A stretch of DNA of 64,000 nt from Acetobacter estunensis (lineage in GTDB: Bacteria > Pseudomonadota > Alphaproteobacteria > Acetobacterales > Acetobacteraceae): positions 1 to 64,000 of the forward strand of contig NZ_WOTH01000011.1 of NCBI RefSeq assembly GCF_011516945.1. Reading direction: 5' to 3'. Under the pieces are notes generated by a model that worked only from the letters and a program-made list of their open reading frames with translations, made no database searches and was not told the origin of the DNA. The position numbers and the translations under genes are program-made. The stretch's first letter is position 1, and every line of letters begins with the position of its first letter. Shown one piece after another: positions 34,520 through 42,401 of this stretch.

Positions 34520-35476
34520 TTATTTTGTGCTTTTCCCGGCTGATGCGGCCTTCGGTTTGTCAGGATTGGTGCTCCCCGGCGGGAGATAGCGTGGGTCCAC
34601 TACCTGTGACGGCAGGCCAACTCGTGCCAGCAGGGCGTCCGCCTTGTCCTGCCAGGGTTTCAACCCGTGGGCGTCGAGCAGCATGGCGTGCGAATCGTTG
34701 CCGAATTTCTTGATGTCCAGAAGCTCGGCCTTGTCGTTGCCGTCGTGATACGCGGCGAACATGGCCTGCCATACATCGGTGGGCGCTTTGGAATCGTTCT
34801 CGCCCTGTATCCACAATGTGGGCAGTTCACTGCGCTCGCCAAAGACGCGCGCGCCTTCGACCAGTGACTGTCCGTCATCGTGGCAATCGGATTCGTGCAT
34901 CAGGGGATAGAACAGGAGTTGGGCTTTCATGCCCGGCAGGGGGGTCGTGCCGAATGCCATCTGCACCCATCCACCAAAACTGATCCCCGCTGTGACAATG
35001 CGGGTACCGTCGAGTTCGGAACGCTGTTCGAGCACGGTCTGAATAACAGTGCGGATGTCTTGTGCATCCGACCAGCCCACACTCGCCAGATCGCAGCCGC
35101 CGGTGATGATGTGCCCGCCCGAGCCGCCGAAGCCGCGCGGCATGGGGCGCAGCACCGCATAGCCCCGGGCAAGGAAATAACCCGAGAGATAGTCGTAGCG
35201 GTCGCGCTTGCCGCGCGCGTCTTCCGAGACACCGGACGCGCCGCCGCTGACGATGGCAAGGGGCAGAGGCTTCTTCGCGCCGTGGGGAACGAGCAGAGTG
35301 GCTTCCAGCGGAGTGCCATCCTCCACGGGAATACGGAATACCGTCTCGTCCATCGGCGCGTGAGTGTCGGGTGTCTGGCTTTCCTCGTGAGAGGTGACGA
35401 AGCTCTTTGCCGCGTGAGCCTGCGGTATCGCGACGGCCAGAACCCCTGCCACGATCAGAACATCATTCCATTTCAT
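34520..35476 (-). CDS. Secreted alpha/beta hydrolase (dienelactone/prolyl-oligopeptidase-like)
   Basis: A 318-residue protein with Sec signal peptide (cleavage after AHAA) and an alpha/beta hydrolase fold: oxyanion-side LAIVSGGASGV, GYFLARGYAVLRPMPRGFGGSGG, nucleophile in IVTAGISFGGW (G-x-S-x-G), Asp in LWIQGENDSKAP and His in FGNDSHAML. Substrate unknown; peptidase or esterase are possible. ATG at 35476 is preceded by GGGAAAG. A paralogue with the same N-terminal layout and an added domain occurs at 46636-48162. Divergent from the NsrR-like gene. Confidence 0.8.
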   Translation of the reverse strand: MKWNDVLIVAGVLAVAIPQAHAAKSFVTSHEESQTPDTHAPMDETVFRIPVEDGTPLEATLLVPHGAKKPLPLAIVSGGASGVSEDARGKRDRYDYLSGYFLARGYAVLRPMPRGFGGSGGHIITGGCDLASVGWSDAQDIRTVIQTVLEQRSELDGTRIVTAGISFGGWVQMAFGTTPLPGMKAQLLFYPLMHESDCHDDGQSLVEGARVFGERSELPTLWIQGENDSKAPTDVWQAMFAAYHDGNDKAELLDIKKFGNDSHAMLLDAHGLKPWQDKADALLARVGLPSQVVDPRYLPPGSTNPDKPKAASAGKSTK

Positions 35477-35565
35477 TATTCGCTTTCCCGGCATCGTCGT
35501 GGTGACATGCAGATATTCGTTTAACACTTGTGGCAAAGGATGGGACAGGTGCCTATTTTTATACA

Positions 35566-36018
35566 ATGCGCCTGACCCTGCACACGGATTATGCTCTCCG
35601 TACGCTGATCTATCTCGCAAGCGTGCCGGACCGGTTCGCATCTGCCCGCGAAATTGCGCGCGCCCACGGTATTTCCGAAAATCACCTCGTCAAGATTGTC
35701 CATAAGCTGGGGCAGTGCGGCTTTGTGGAAACGACGCGCGGGCGCAATGGCGGTATTCGTCTGGCACGTTCTCCTGCGGAGATTCGCATTGGAGAGGTCG
35801 TGCGTCAGACCGAGCCGACCACCGTTCTTGGCCCCTGCCAGGCGGAAGAAGCCAAGCCCCCCGCGCAGGCCTGCTGCCTTTTACCCGATTGTGGCCTTCG
35901 AGGCGTTTTCACGGAAGCAAATGATGCTTTTTTCGGCGTGCTCGACCGTTACACGCTGGCCGATGTGATGAAGAAGAGCATCATGCGGACGCTGTTGCCG
36001 CCCGGTGTGACTGTGTGA
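35566..36018 (+). CDS. nsrR: Rrf2-family regulator, NsrR-like, with altered cysteine spacing
   Basis: A 150-residue winged-helix regulator: MRLTLHTDYALRTLIYLA, HGISENHLVKIVHKLGQCGFVETTRGRNGGIRLAR is typical of NsrR/IscR. The Fe-S ligand region reads GPCQAEEAKPPAQACCLLPDCGLRGVF, with Cys91, Cys103/104 and Cys109. NsrR proteins usually space these about C-x5-7-C-x5-C, so an insertion of roughly five residues separates the first two. There is no ribosome binding site before the ATG at 35566; an in-frame GTG at 35530 exists but adds an atypical N-terminus. Likely senses nitric oxide or redox state through an iron-sulfur cluster. Targets unknown. Confidence 0.82.
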   Translation: MRLTLHTDYALRTLIYLASVPDRFASAREIARAHGISENHLVKIVHKLGQCGFVETTRGRNGGIRLARSPAEIRIGEVVRQTEPTTVLGPCQAEEAKPPAQACCLLPDCGLRGVFTEANDAFFGVLDRYTLADVMKKSIMRTLLPPGVTV

Positions 36019-36051
36019 TCGCTCGTGCGGATACGGTGAACACACGCCAAA

Positions 36052-37023
36052 TTACCCAACTATAGGGAAATGGCACGCCACGAGGCGCTCGTCCCCCAAG
36101 GACCGCAGTGTCGGCGCGTCCTGCGCACAGCGTGCCTCCGCTTTCGGGCAACGTGTGTGAAAGCGGCATCCCGATGGCGGGGCGATCGGGCTGGGTACAT
36201 CTCCACGCAGCAATGTGCGAGAAGCGTGCAGACGAATGACAGGCTCCGGCACGGCCGCGATCAGTGCGGCCGTGTAGGGGTGAGCGGGTGTGTGCAGCAC
36301 CGTGTCCGTTTCCCCCATCTCCACGATGGTGCCCAGATACATCACTGCCACCCGTGTGGAGATTTGTCGTACCACCGCCAGATCGTGGGCGATGAAGACA
36401 TAGGTCAGCCCCAACCGCTCCTTGAGGTCCGTGAACAGGTTGACGATCTGTGCCTGCACCGAGACATCGAGCGCTGAAACCGGCTCATCCGCTACGATCA
36501 GGCGTGGCGAGAGGGCCAGCGCCCGGGCAATGTTGATCCGTTGCCGCTGACCGCCGGAGAATTCGTGTGGGTAGCGCGCGAGTGCTGAGACCGGCAGCCC
36601 CACGAGGTCCATCAGTTCTTCCAGCCGCGCCGCGATGGTGGCACGTGTTCGACGCTGGCCATGAACATCGCGATGGATTTTCAACGGTTCCGCCAGCAGG
36701 TCTCCGATACGCCGCACCGGGTTGAGGGAGGCGTAGGAATCCTGAAACACCATCTGCATCCGTGGCCGCAAGGGACGGAGAGTGCGTTCAGAGGCGCGGG
36801 AGATGTCATGGCCTTCAAAGAGCAGTTCGCCGGAGGTCAGATCCGTCAGCCGCAGCAGACAACGGCCAAGTGTGGATTTGCCGCAGCCGGATTCCCCCAC
36901 CAGCCCCAGCACTTCGCCCGGTCGCACTTCCAGCGAAACGTCATCTACGGCCTGTAATGTCTGTCCCCGATTGAGTCGATACGTCTTTCGGATGCTGCGC
37001 GCGACAAGAAGCGGCTCGGTCAT
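36052..37023 (-). CDS. dppF: Peptide ABC transporter ATP-binding protein, DppF/OppF type
   Basis: A 323-residue ATPase: Walker A GLVGESGCGKSTLGRCLL, Q-loop MVFQDSYASLNP, signature FSGGQRQRINIARAL, Walker B LIVADEPVSALD, switch AHDLAVV, and the oligopeptide-type C-terminal domain HPYTAALIAAVP with GCRFHTRCPKAEARC cysteines. The start at 37023 overlaps the dppD stop (ATGA). Last gene of the transporter. Confidence 0.9.
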   Translation of the reverse strand: MTEPLLVARSIRKTYRLNRGQTLQAVDDVSLEVRPGEVLGLVGESGCGKSTLGRCLLRLTDLTSGELLFEGHDISRASERTLRPLRPRMQMVFQDSYASLNPVRRIGDLLAEPLKIHRDVHGQRRTRATIAARLEELMDLVGLPVSALARYPHEFSGGQRQRINIARALALSPRLIVADEPVSALDVSVQAQIVNLFTDLKERLGLTYVFIAHDLAVVRQISTRVAVMYLGTIVEMGETDTVLHTPAHPYTAALIAAVPEPVIRLHASRTLLRGDVPSPIAPPSGCRFHTRCPKAEARCAQDAPTLRSLGDERLVACHFPIVG

Positions 37024-38033
37024 GGCGTCTCTCCCGCCGTGATACGGGGCGGCAGCGCATGGCCCTCTGTGGGCAACACACACGCGACTTCCTGTTCTTC
37101 CCATACGATGAGCGGTGGTTTTGTGGTGCAGCTTGCGTGTGCATAGTGACAGCGAGGAGCGAAGGCGCAACCGGAAGGGCGCGCGGCGGGAGAGGGGGGA
37201 ACGCCCGCGATGGAGGGCAGGCGCGCCGGGCGTGGGCCGGTCAGGGGCGGGATGGAGTCCAGAAGTGCGGTCGTGTAGGGGTGCGCGGGACGTGCAAAAA
37301 GAGCGGCTGCCGGGCCTGTTTCCGCCATGCGACCGGAATAGAGCACCAGCACGTCATCGCAGGTTTCCGCCACAACGCCCATATCATGGGTGATGAGCAG
37401 AACGCCCGATCCGTAATCATGACGTAACCCACGAAGAAGATCGAGAATCTGCGCCTGTACCGTCACATCCAGCGCCGTGGTCGGTTCGTCCGCGATCAGT
37501 AGTGCTGGGTTGCACGACAACGCCATGGCGATCATCGCGCGCTGGCGTAAGCCCCCCGAAAGCTGATGTGGGTAGCGGTTGGCTGTGCGCTCTGGGTCCG
37601 GCACGCCCATCTCGTTCAGTAGTTTCACTGTGCGGGTGCGGGCGTCTCGACGACTGATTTTTTCATGGGCGCGGATGGCTTCGTCGATCTGCCAGCCGAT
37701 GGTGTAAACCGGTGTGAAGGCTGTCATCGGATCCTGAAAGATCATCGCGATCTCGCGCCCTCGCACATGGCGCAACGCCCGTTGGGACAACCCCACCAGT
37801 TCACGTCCGCGAAAGCGCACCGAGCCGCTGACCACCAGCCCCGGCATGTCCAGAAGCCCCATGATGGCAAGTGCCGTGACACTCTTGCCCGAGCCGGACT
37901 CCCCCACCAGCCCGAGAATTTCCCCGGCCCCTGCCGTGAACGAAACGCTATCCACAAGGGTGATGTCTTTTTCGCTGCCAGTGAGCGTCACGCGCAGGTC
38001 GCGTACATCCAGAAGAGGCATGTCAGCGTCCAT
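37020..38033 (-). CDS. dppD: Peptide ABC transporter ATP-binding protein, DppD/OppD type
   Basis: A 337-residue ATPase: Walker [23 protein letters not shown]-loop [14 protein letters not shown], signature [16 protein letters not shown], Walker [20 protein letters not shown] and a C-terminal [12 protein letters not shown] with [15 protein letters not shown]. The ATG at 38033 overlaps dppB by 11 bases; a second ATG at 38021 lies one base past the dppB stop and is a reasonable alternative. Pairs with DppF. Confidence 0.9.
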   Translation of the reverse strand: MDADMPLLDVRDLRVTLTGSEKDITLVDSVSFTAGAGEILGLVGESGSGKSVTALAIMGLLDMPGLVVSGSVRFRGRELVGLSQRALRHVRGREIAMIFQDPMTAFTPVYTIGWQIDEAIRAHEKISRRDARTRTVKLLNEMGVPDPERTANRYPHQLSGGLRQRAMIAMALSCNPALLIADEPTTALDVTVQAQILDLLRGLRHDYGSGVLLITHDMGVVAETCDDVLVLYSGRMAETGPAAALFARPAHPYTTALLDSIPPLTGPRPARLPSIAGVPPSPAARPSGCAFAPRCHYAHASCTTKPPLIVWEEQEVACVLPTEGHALPPRITAGETP

Positions 38034-38997
38034 CGCGCACTCTCGGGTCCAGAACGAGATAGATCACATCCACCAGCGCGTTCGCCAGCACGACGAAGAC
38101 GGCGGAATACATCACGCTCGCCATGATGAGCGGCAAATCCAGTGCCCCCATCGCCTGATAGGTCAGTCGTCCGACACCACCGAGGCCGAACACCACCTCT
38201 GTCAGCAGCGCGCCCCCACCGATGAGTTGCGCAAAATCCATGCCGAACATGGAGATGAAGGAAATCATGGATGTCCGCAGCCCATGCACCAGCAGCACGC
38301 GCAGCGGTGACAATCCCTTGGCGCGCGCAGTCCGCATGAAGTCCTCGTCCATGACGGACACGAGATCGGCGCGGAGGATGCGGGCGTAGAGTCCAATGAA
38401 CAGCACGGCGAGTGTGCACCATGGGATTACCAGTGCACGAAACCAGCCCAAGGGACTTTCAGAAAACGGGATGTAGCCCGGACCCGGCACCCATGAGAAC
38501 AGCCATGTGTCATGGAAACGCGCCTGCGTGATGAGATTGGCGACTTGTCCAAGCCAGAACACGGGGATGGAGAGACCCACCAGCCCGATCATCATCAGCG
38601 TGCGATCAATCCATGTGTTGCGAAAAGCCGCCGCTACCGTGCCCATGCAGATCGAGACGCTCACCCAGATCACGGCAGCACCTGCGGCCAGCGAGAGGGT
38701 GATGGGTGCGGCTTTCGCCAGTTCCGGCACCACCAGTTCGCCGCGATTGGCGTAGGAGGCGAGGTCTTGCGTGATGAAGAGCTTTTTCATCATGGTGGCG
38801 TATTGCACGGGCAGCGGTCGGTCGAAGCCGTATTCGTGCCGCACGCGCTCGATGGTCTGTGGGGAGGCGTTCTTGCCCGCGATGCGCGATGTTGGGTCCG
38901 TACCGGGCGTGGCGAGGAAGACGAGAAACACCATCACGGAAATGCCGAACAGCACGAACACGGTCTGGCCAAGGCGCTTGAGCAGGACGAGCAGCAT
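38023..38997 (-). CDS. dppB: Peptide ABC transporter permease, DppB type
   Basis: A 324-residue permease with six hydrophobic segments, N-terminal LLKRLGQTVFVLFGISVMVFLV, RHEYGFDRPLPVQYATMM and the EAA loop MRTARAKGLSPLRVLLVHGLRTSM, typical of DppB/OppB. GALLTEVVFGLGGVGRLTYQA is the conserved C-terminal part. Start overlaps the dppC stop as TGATG. Here the B-type permease follows the C-type, the reverse of the usual order. Confidence 0.9.
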   Translation of the reverse strand: MLLVLLKRLGQTVFVLFGISVMVFLVFLATPGTDPTSRIAGKNASPQTIERVRHEYGFDRPLPVQYATMMKKLFITQDLASYANRGELVVPELAKAAPITLSLAAGAAVIWVSVSICMGTVAAAFRNTWIDRTLMMIGLVGLSIPVFWLGQVANLITQARFHDTWLFSWVPGPGYIPFSESPLGWFRALVIPWCTLAVLFIGLYARILRADLVSVMDEDFMRTARAKGLSPLRVLLVHGLRTSMISFISMFGMDFAQLIGGGALLTEVVFGLGGVGRLTYQAMGALDLPLIMASVMYSAVFVVLANALVDVIYLVLDPRVRDGR

Positions 38998-39995
38998 CAG
39001 CCGTTCTCCCTGCGTGAATCCCGCACATCCAGTGCGTCACGCAATGTGTCGCCCAGCACGTTGAGCGCCAGAACCACCAGCACGATGGCAAGACCGGGGG
39101 CCATGGCGACCATCGGGCGTGTGTAGATCAGCCCTTCGCCATCCTGAATGATGGTGCCCCATGAGGCGGCAGGTGCCTGCACACCGATGGAGAGAAACGA
39201 CAGCGCGGATTCCGTGAGCAGGGCAAGCGCCGTGAGCAGGGGCGCCAAGGCTACGAGCGAGCCGGTCACATTGGGCAGAATGTCCACCATAAGGATGCGA
39301 AAACGCGGCACGCCAAGACTGCGGGCGGCCAACACGAATTCGGCGTTGCGCAACGTCATCACGCGCCCGCGCACCACGCGCGCGGCGTAGGGGATATAGA
39401 CCAGCGCGATGATGAAGATGGGCAGAAGCAGATTGTCGGACGCGATGGTGAAGGGACCGATCTTCAGCCCTTGAGCAATGGTAACGATGGAGAGCGAGAT
39501 GGCGAACAGATAGACCGGCACGGCCCACATGATGTCCATGATGCGCGAAAGCACCATGTCCAGAACACCGCCGAAGAAACCGGCGAAGATTCCGACCGTG
39601 GCGGAAAGGATCATGCACAGTGCGGCGGCGAAGAAGGCAATCAGCAGGGAGTTGCGACCGCCATAGAGCAAGCGTGCCGCGACATCGCGCCCCTGACTGT
39701 CCGCGCCAAGAAAGAAGGGCGCGCGCCATGTCGGGCCGACCGGGCTGAGGCCGAGATGCAGCGGATTGTCATCGGGCTGCATGATGTCGATCTGTTGGCC
39801 ATCGAGCGTGAAACTTCCGGCCACATTCGAACGAAATGGGTCTGTGTGCGCAATGTCGCGGGCATAGAAGGGCGCGCACAGGCTGGCTGTCGCCATACAG
39901 GCCAGAAGGGCAAGTGATGCCATGGCGGACCGACTGGCAAAAACCCTTTGACGGGCGCGACGCCATGGACCGGCTGGAGATGCTGCGCCTGTCAT
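38997..39995 (-). CDS. dppC: Peptide ABC transporter permease, DppC type
   Basis: A 332-residue permease with N-terminal cytosolic arginine-rich segment and six hydrophobic helices. LGADSQGRDVAARLLYGGRNSLLIAF is the DppC/OppC hallmark, EFVLAARSLGVPRFRILMVDILPNVTG the EAA loop, and TESALSFLSIGVQAPAASWG the conserved C-terminal segment. It sits 93 bases after dppA. Confidence 0.9.
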   Translation of the reverse strand: MTGAASPAGPWRRARQRVFASRSAMASLALLACMATASLCAPFYARDIAHTDPFRSNVAGSFTLDGQQIDIMQPDDNPLHLGLSPVGPTWRAPFFLGADSQGRDVAARLLYGGRNSLLIAFFAAALCMILSATVGIFAGFFGGVLDMVLSRIMDIMWAVPVYLFAISLSIVTIAQGLKIGPFTIASDNLLLPIFIIALVYIPYAARVVRGRVMTLRNAEFVLAARSLGVPRFRILMVDILPNVTGSLVALAPLLTALALLTESALSFLSIGVQAPAASWGTIIQDGEGLIYTRPMVAMAPGLAIVLVVLALNVLGDTLRDALDVRDSRRENG

Positions 39996-40088
39996 GCTCG
40001 AGGCGAACCGGAAAGGATACCGTAGGGTCGGACGTTTTTTCGAATACCGTGTGATACGGAGGCAGACGGAAAGATGCGGTTCATGGGG

Positions 40089-41753
40089 TCAGCGCACCCG
40101 GAACTGCGAGAACACCGCGCCATAGATCGCGGTTGCGACATCACTTTTTACACGGTTGGACAGAAGCGAGACGCTACGGGCCTGATCCAATGGTACGGCG
40201 GGGGCCTGTTCCATCAGGCGGCGTGAAACCTCGGCCCAGAGCGTGTCACCCGCCGCGCGGTCGGTCACCGCAACGGTGGCGGCGCGTTGCATGAGTGCGT
40301 CGATATCGTGGTTGCAGAACTGCGAGATATTCACGGAATTATCCGAATGCGGCACGAAGGTCGCGCAGGAGAACAGCGTTTGCAGGAAAGAGGACGCCGC
40401 CGGATAATCCGCGCTCCAGCCGGTCAGGCCGATCTGAATTTTGTTATCGCTGTTCTGGATGTAGGCAAATTCGGCGACGGGAGAAATCGTGCGCACAGAG
40501 GCGATGTAACCAAGATCCGTCAGCGTGTCGCGCAGATCGGTGGCAACCGCTGAGTGACCGGCAGCCGAGGGGGCGATGATGGTCACATGCTGTCCGGCTG
40601 TGCCGCTGCGCCGGATAAGGTCACGGGCTTTTTCCAGATCGGGCGCCTGCCATTGTTGCGCGGGATGTTCGAATGTGGCGCCTTTTGTGTAGAGGCAGGA
40701 CGGCTCGAATCCGGGTGAGCCTTGCGGGAGCATCTGGCAGGCGGGCACGGAGACGGTGGGGCCGCCGCCATAGATCACGATGGCCTTTCGGTTGACGGCG
40801 TAGTTCAGAGCCTGTCGGGCGAGGAGATTGTTGAAGGGCGGTTCGTTCACATTCAGCGCGGCGTAGAACACGTTGAGTGAGTCCGTGATGCGCACCTGTG
40901 GCGCAAAACGTCGGCCCACTTCCGCCTGCCGGTCGAGTGGCACGCCTTCCATCCAGTCGAACTGTCCGTTCTCCACCGCTGTCACTTCGGATTCCGGGTC
41001 CAATCCGAAGGTGTAGTGGATACTGTCGGGATAGCCCGCAGGTTGGGCTTCCGCATCCCATTGCTGGAAATAGGGATTACGCTCCAGCACCATCGAAGAG
41101 GTCGGCTCATAGGAAACGATGCGATAGGGACCGGTTCCGATGGGCGCGGTGTTGCCCATGTCATGCGCCGGCGTGTCCGCAGGCAGGATGGAGGCGTGCT
41201 GGAACGCCAGCCTGTCCATGAACTCGGAGTCTGGATGGGTGAGGTGAAATGTCACGGTGCCCGTTGCATTGTCCGCGATTACGCCGCCGGCGAGCGTGCA
41301 GTGTTCCGGATCACGCAGGCAGGCATCACCGCCCACGATATGGCTATAATACGGACCGGCCGTTGGGCTGTTGACGCGAAACAGTCGCCGCATGGAGGCG
41401 GCCACGTCTTCGGCTGTCACCGGATGTCCGTTTGAAAAGCGGATGCCGGGACGCAGATGAAAGCGATAGGTCAGCCCATTGTCCTGCGGGGTCGGAATGG
41501 CGTCCGCCAGATCGGGGATGGCGTGTCTGTCGGCGGGGCCGGGCGTTTTCGGAAACGTCGTTAAACCGTCATAGACGATCGCTTCGACCTGATACGTGAC
41601 GTGCATGTAGCTGATCTGAGGGTCGAGCGTGCCGGCCGACGTTGTGCCAGCCAGTCGCAGCACGCCTCCCGGAGAGGGAGGAGCAGGCGTATCAGCGTGG
41701 GCGCAGGTGGCCGCAAGTAATCCTGTGAGGAAAAGAATCCTACCCTGCTGCAT
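40089..41753 (-). CDS. dppA: Peptide ABC transporter substrate-binding protein (family 5)
   Basis: A 554-residue extracytoplasmic binding protein with Sec signal peptide (cleavage after AHA) and the SBP family 5 pattern: LDPQISYMHVTYQVEAIVYDGLTTF, GLTYRFHLRPGIRFSNGHPVTAEDVAASMRRL, GTGPYRIVSYEP, NEPPFNNLLARQALNYAVNRKAI, LTGWSADYPAASSFL. It binds peptides or similar solutes for DppCBDF; ligand unknown. It starts three bases after the SCO-like gene, implying co-transcription. Confidence 0.9.
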   Translation of the reverse strand: MQQGRILFLTGLLAATCAHADTPAPPSPGGVLRLAGTTSAGTLDPQISYMHVTYQVEAIVYDGLTTFPKTPGPADRHAIPDLADAIPTPQDNGLTYRFHLRPGIRFSNGHPVTAEDVAASMRRLFRVNSPTAGPYYSHIVGGDACLRDPEHCTLAGGVIADNATGTVTFHLTHPDSEFMDRLAFQHASILPADTPAHDMGNTAPIGTGPYRIVSYEPTSSMVLERNPYFQQWDAEAQPAGYPDSIHYTFGLDPESEVTAVENGQFDWMEGVPLDRQAEVGRRFAPQVRITDSLNVFYAALNVNEPPFNNLLARQALNYAVNRKAIVIYGGGPTVSVPACQMLPQGSPGFEPSCLYTKGATFEHPAQQWQAPDLEKARDLIRRSGTAGQHVTIIAPSAAGHSAVATDLRDTLTDLGYIASVRTISPVAEFAYIQNSDNKIQIGLTGWSADYPAASSFLQTLFSCATFVPHSDNSVNISQFCNHDIDALMQRAATVAVTDRAAGDTLWAEVSRRLMEQAPAVPLDQARSVSLLSNRVKSDVATAIYGAVFSQFRVR

Positions 41754-41756
41754 GGA

Positions 41757-42398
41757 TCAGGAATGCGGTCCTGCGAGCAGGCTGCGCAGGCGTGTTTCCA
41801 TCTCCGGCTCTTCCGCAGCCGAGGACAGGGTTCCCGCATAATGACCCTGCGGATCCATGATGACGATCTGGGGCGACATCACGTAGGCATATTCCCACAC
41901 AGGATCGGGACGTTTCTCGATGGGGGCGTGAAACTCCTTCGCCACGGCGTCCAGTGTGGCGGGCGCACCGGTGCCCGCTATGATCTTTGCCGGGAACTTC
42001 AGGGCATATTGCCGCAGTTCGGAGGACTGATCGCGTTGCGGATCGAGGCTGACGAAGATCGGCGCAAAGGCCTTGCCACCCGGATCCACGGCGTTGATTG
42101 CGCGGCTCAACTGCATCAGCGTCTTGTCGCAGGCGTTGTCCACGCAATGCGTGGCGCCGAAGAGCACCAGCATCCAACGTCCGCGAAAGCTGGTGTCGGT
42201 CATGGTGCCGTCCGATGAATCCATCAGCCGGAACCGGCCGCCGATCTCGTTGCCGTTGGAACCCACCATAGGCCCCATGGATTCGGAGGCTTTGTACGCG
42301 CCATAGCCCGCTGCCAGTGCAAGCGCGAGCACGGCGCCCGTGAGCATGCGACGTTTTGCGGCCTGTCCGGCGGGTTTGGGCGTCTGTGTGTCTGTCAT
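41757..42398 (-). CDS. SCO1/SenC-like thioredoxin-fold protein with altered metal motif
   Basis: A 213-residue protein with one N-terminal membrane anchor (about 18-35) and an SCO/PrrC-like fold: IGGRFRLMDSSDGTMTDTSFRGRWMLVLFGATHC, then SLDPQRDQSSELRQYALKFPAKIIAGTG and a late VMSPQIVIMDPQGHYAGTLS. SCO proteins use C-x3-C-P and a distal His to bind copper for cytochrome oxidase assembly; here the cysteines are Cys85 and Cys90 (CVDNAC, C-x4-C, no Pro), and no obvious equivalent of the distal His is seen. It may act as a thiol-redox protein instead. Lies between polA (3-base gap) and dppA (3-base gap). Confidence 0.75.
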   Translation of the reverse strand: MTDTQTPKPAGQAAKRRMLTGAVLALALAAGYGAYKASESMGPMVGSNGNEIGGRFRLMDSSDGTMTDTSFRGRWMLVLFGATHCVDNACDKTLMQLSRAINAVDPGGKAFAPIFVSLDPQRDQSSELRQYALKFPAKIIAGTGAPATLDAVAKEFHAPIEKRPDPVWEYAYVMSPQIVIMDPQGHYAGTLSSAAEEPEMETRLRSLLAGPHS

Positions 42399-42401
42399 TG
42401 T

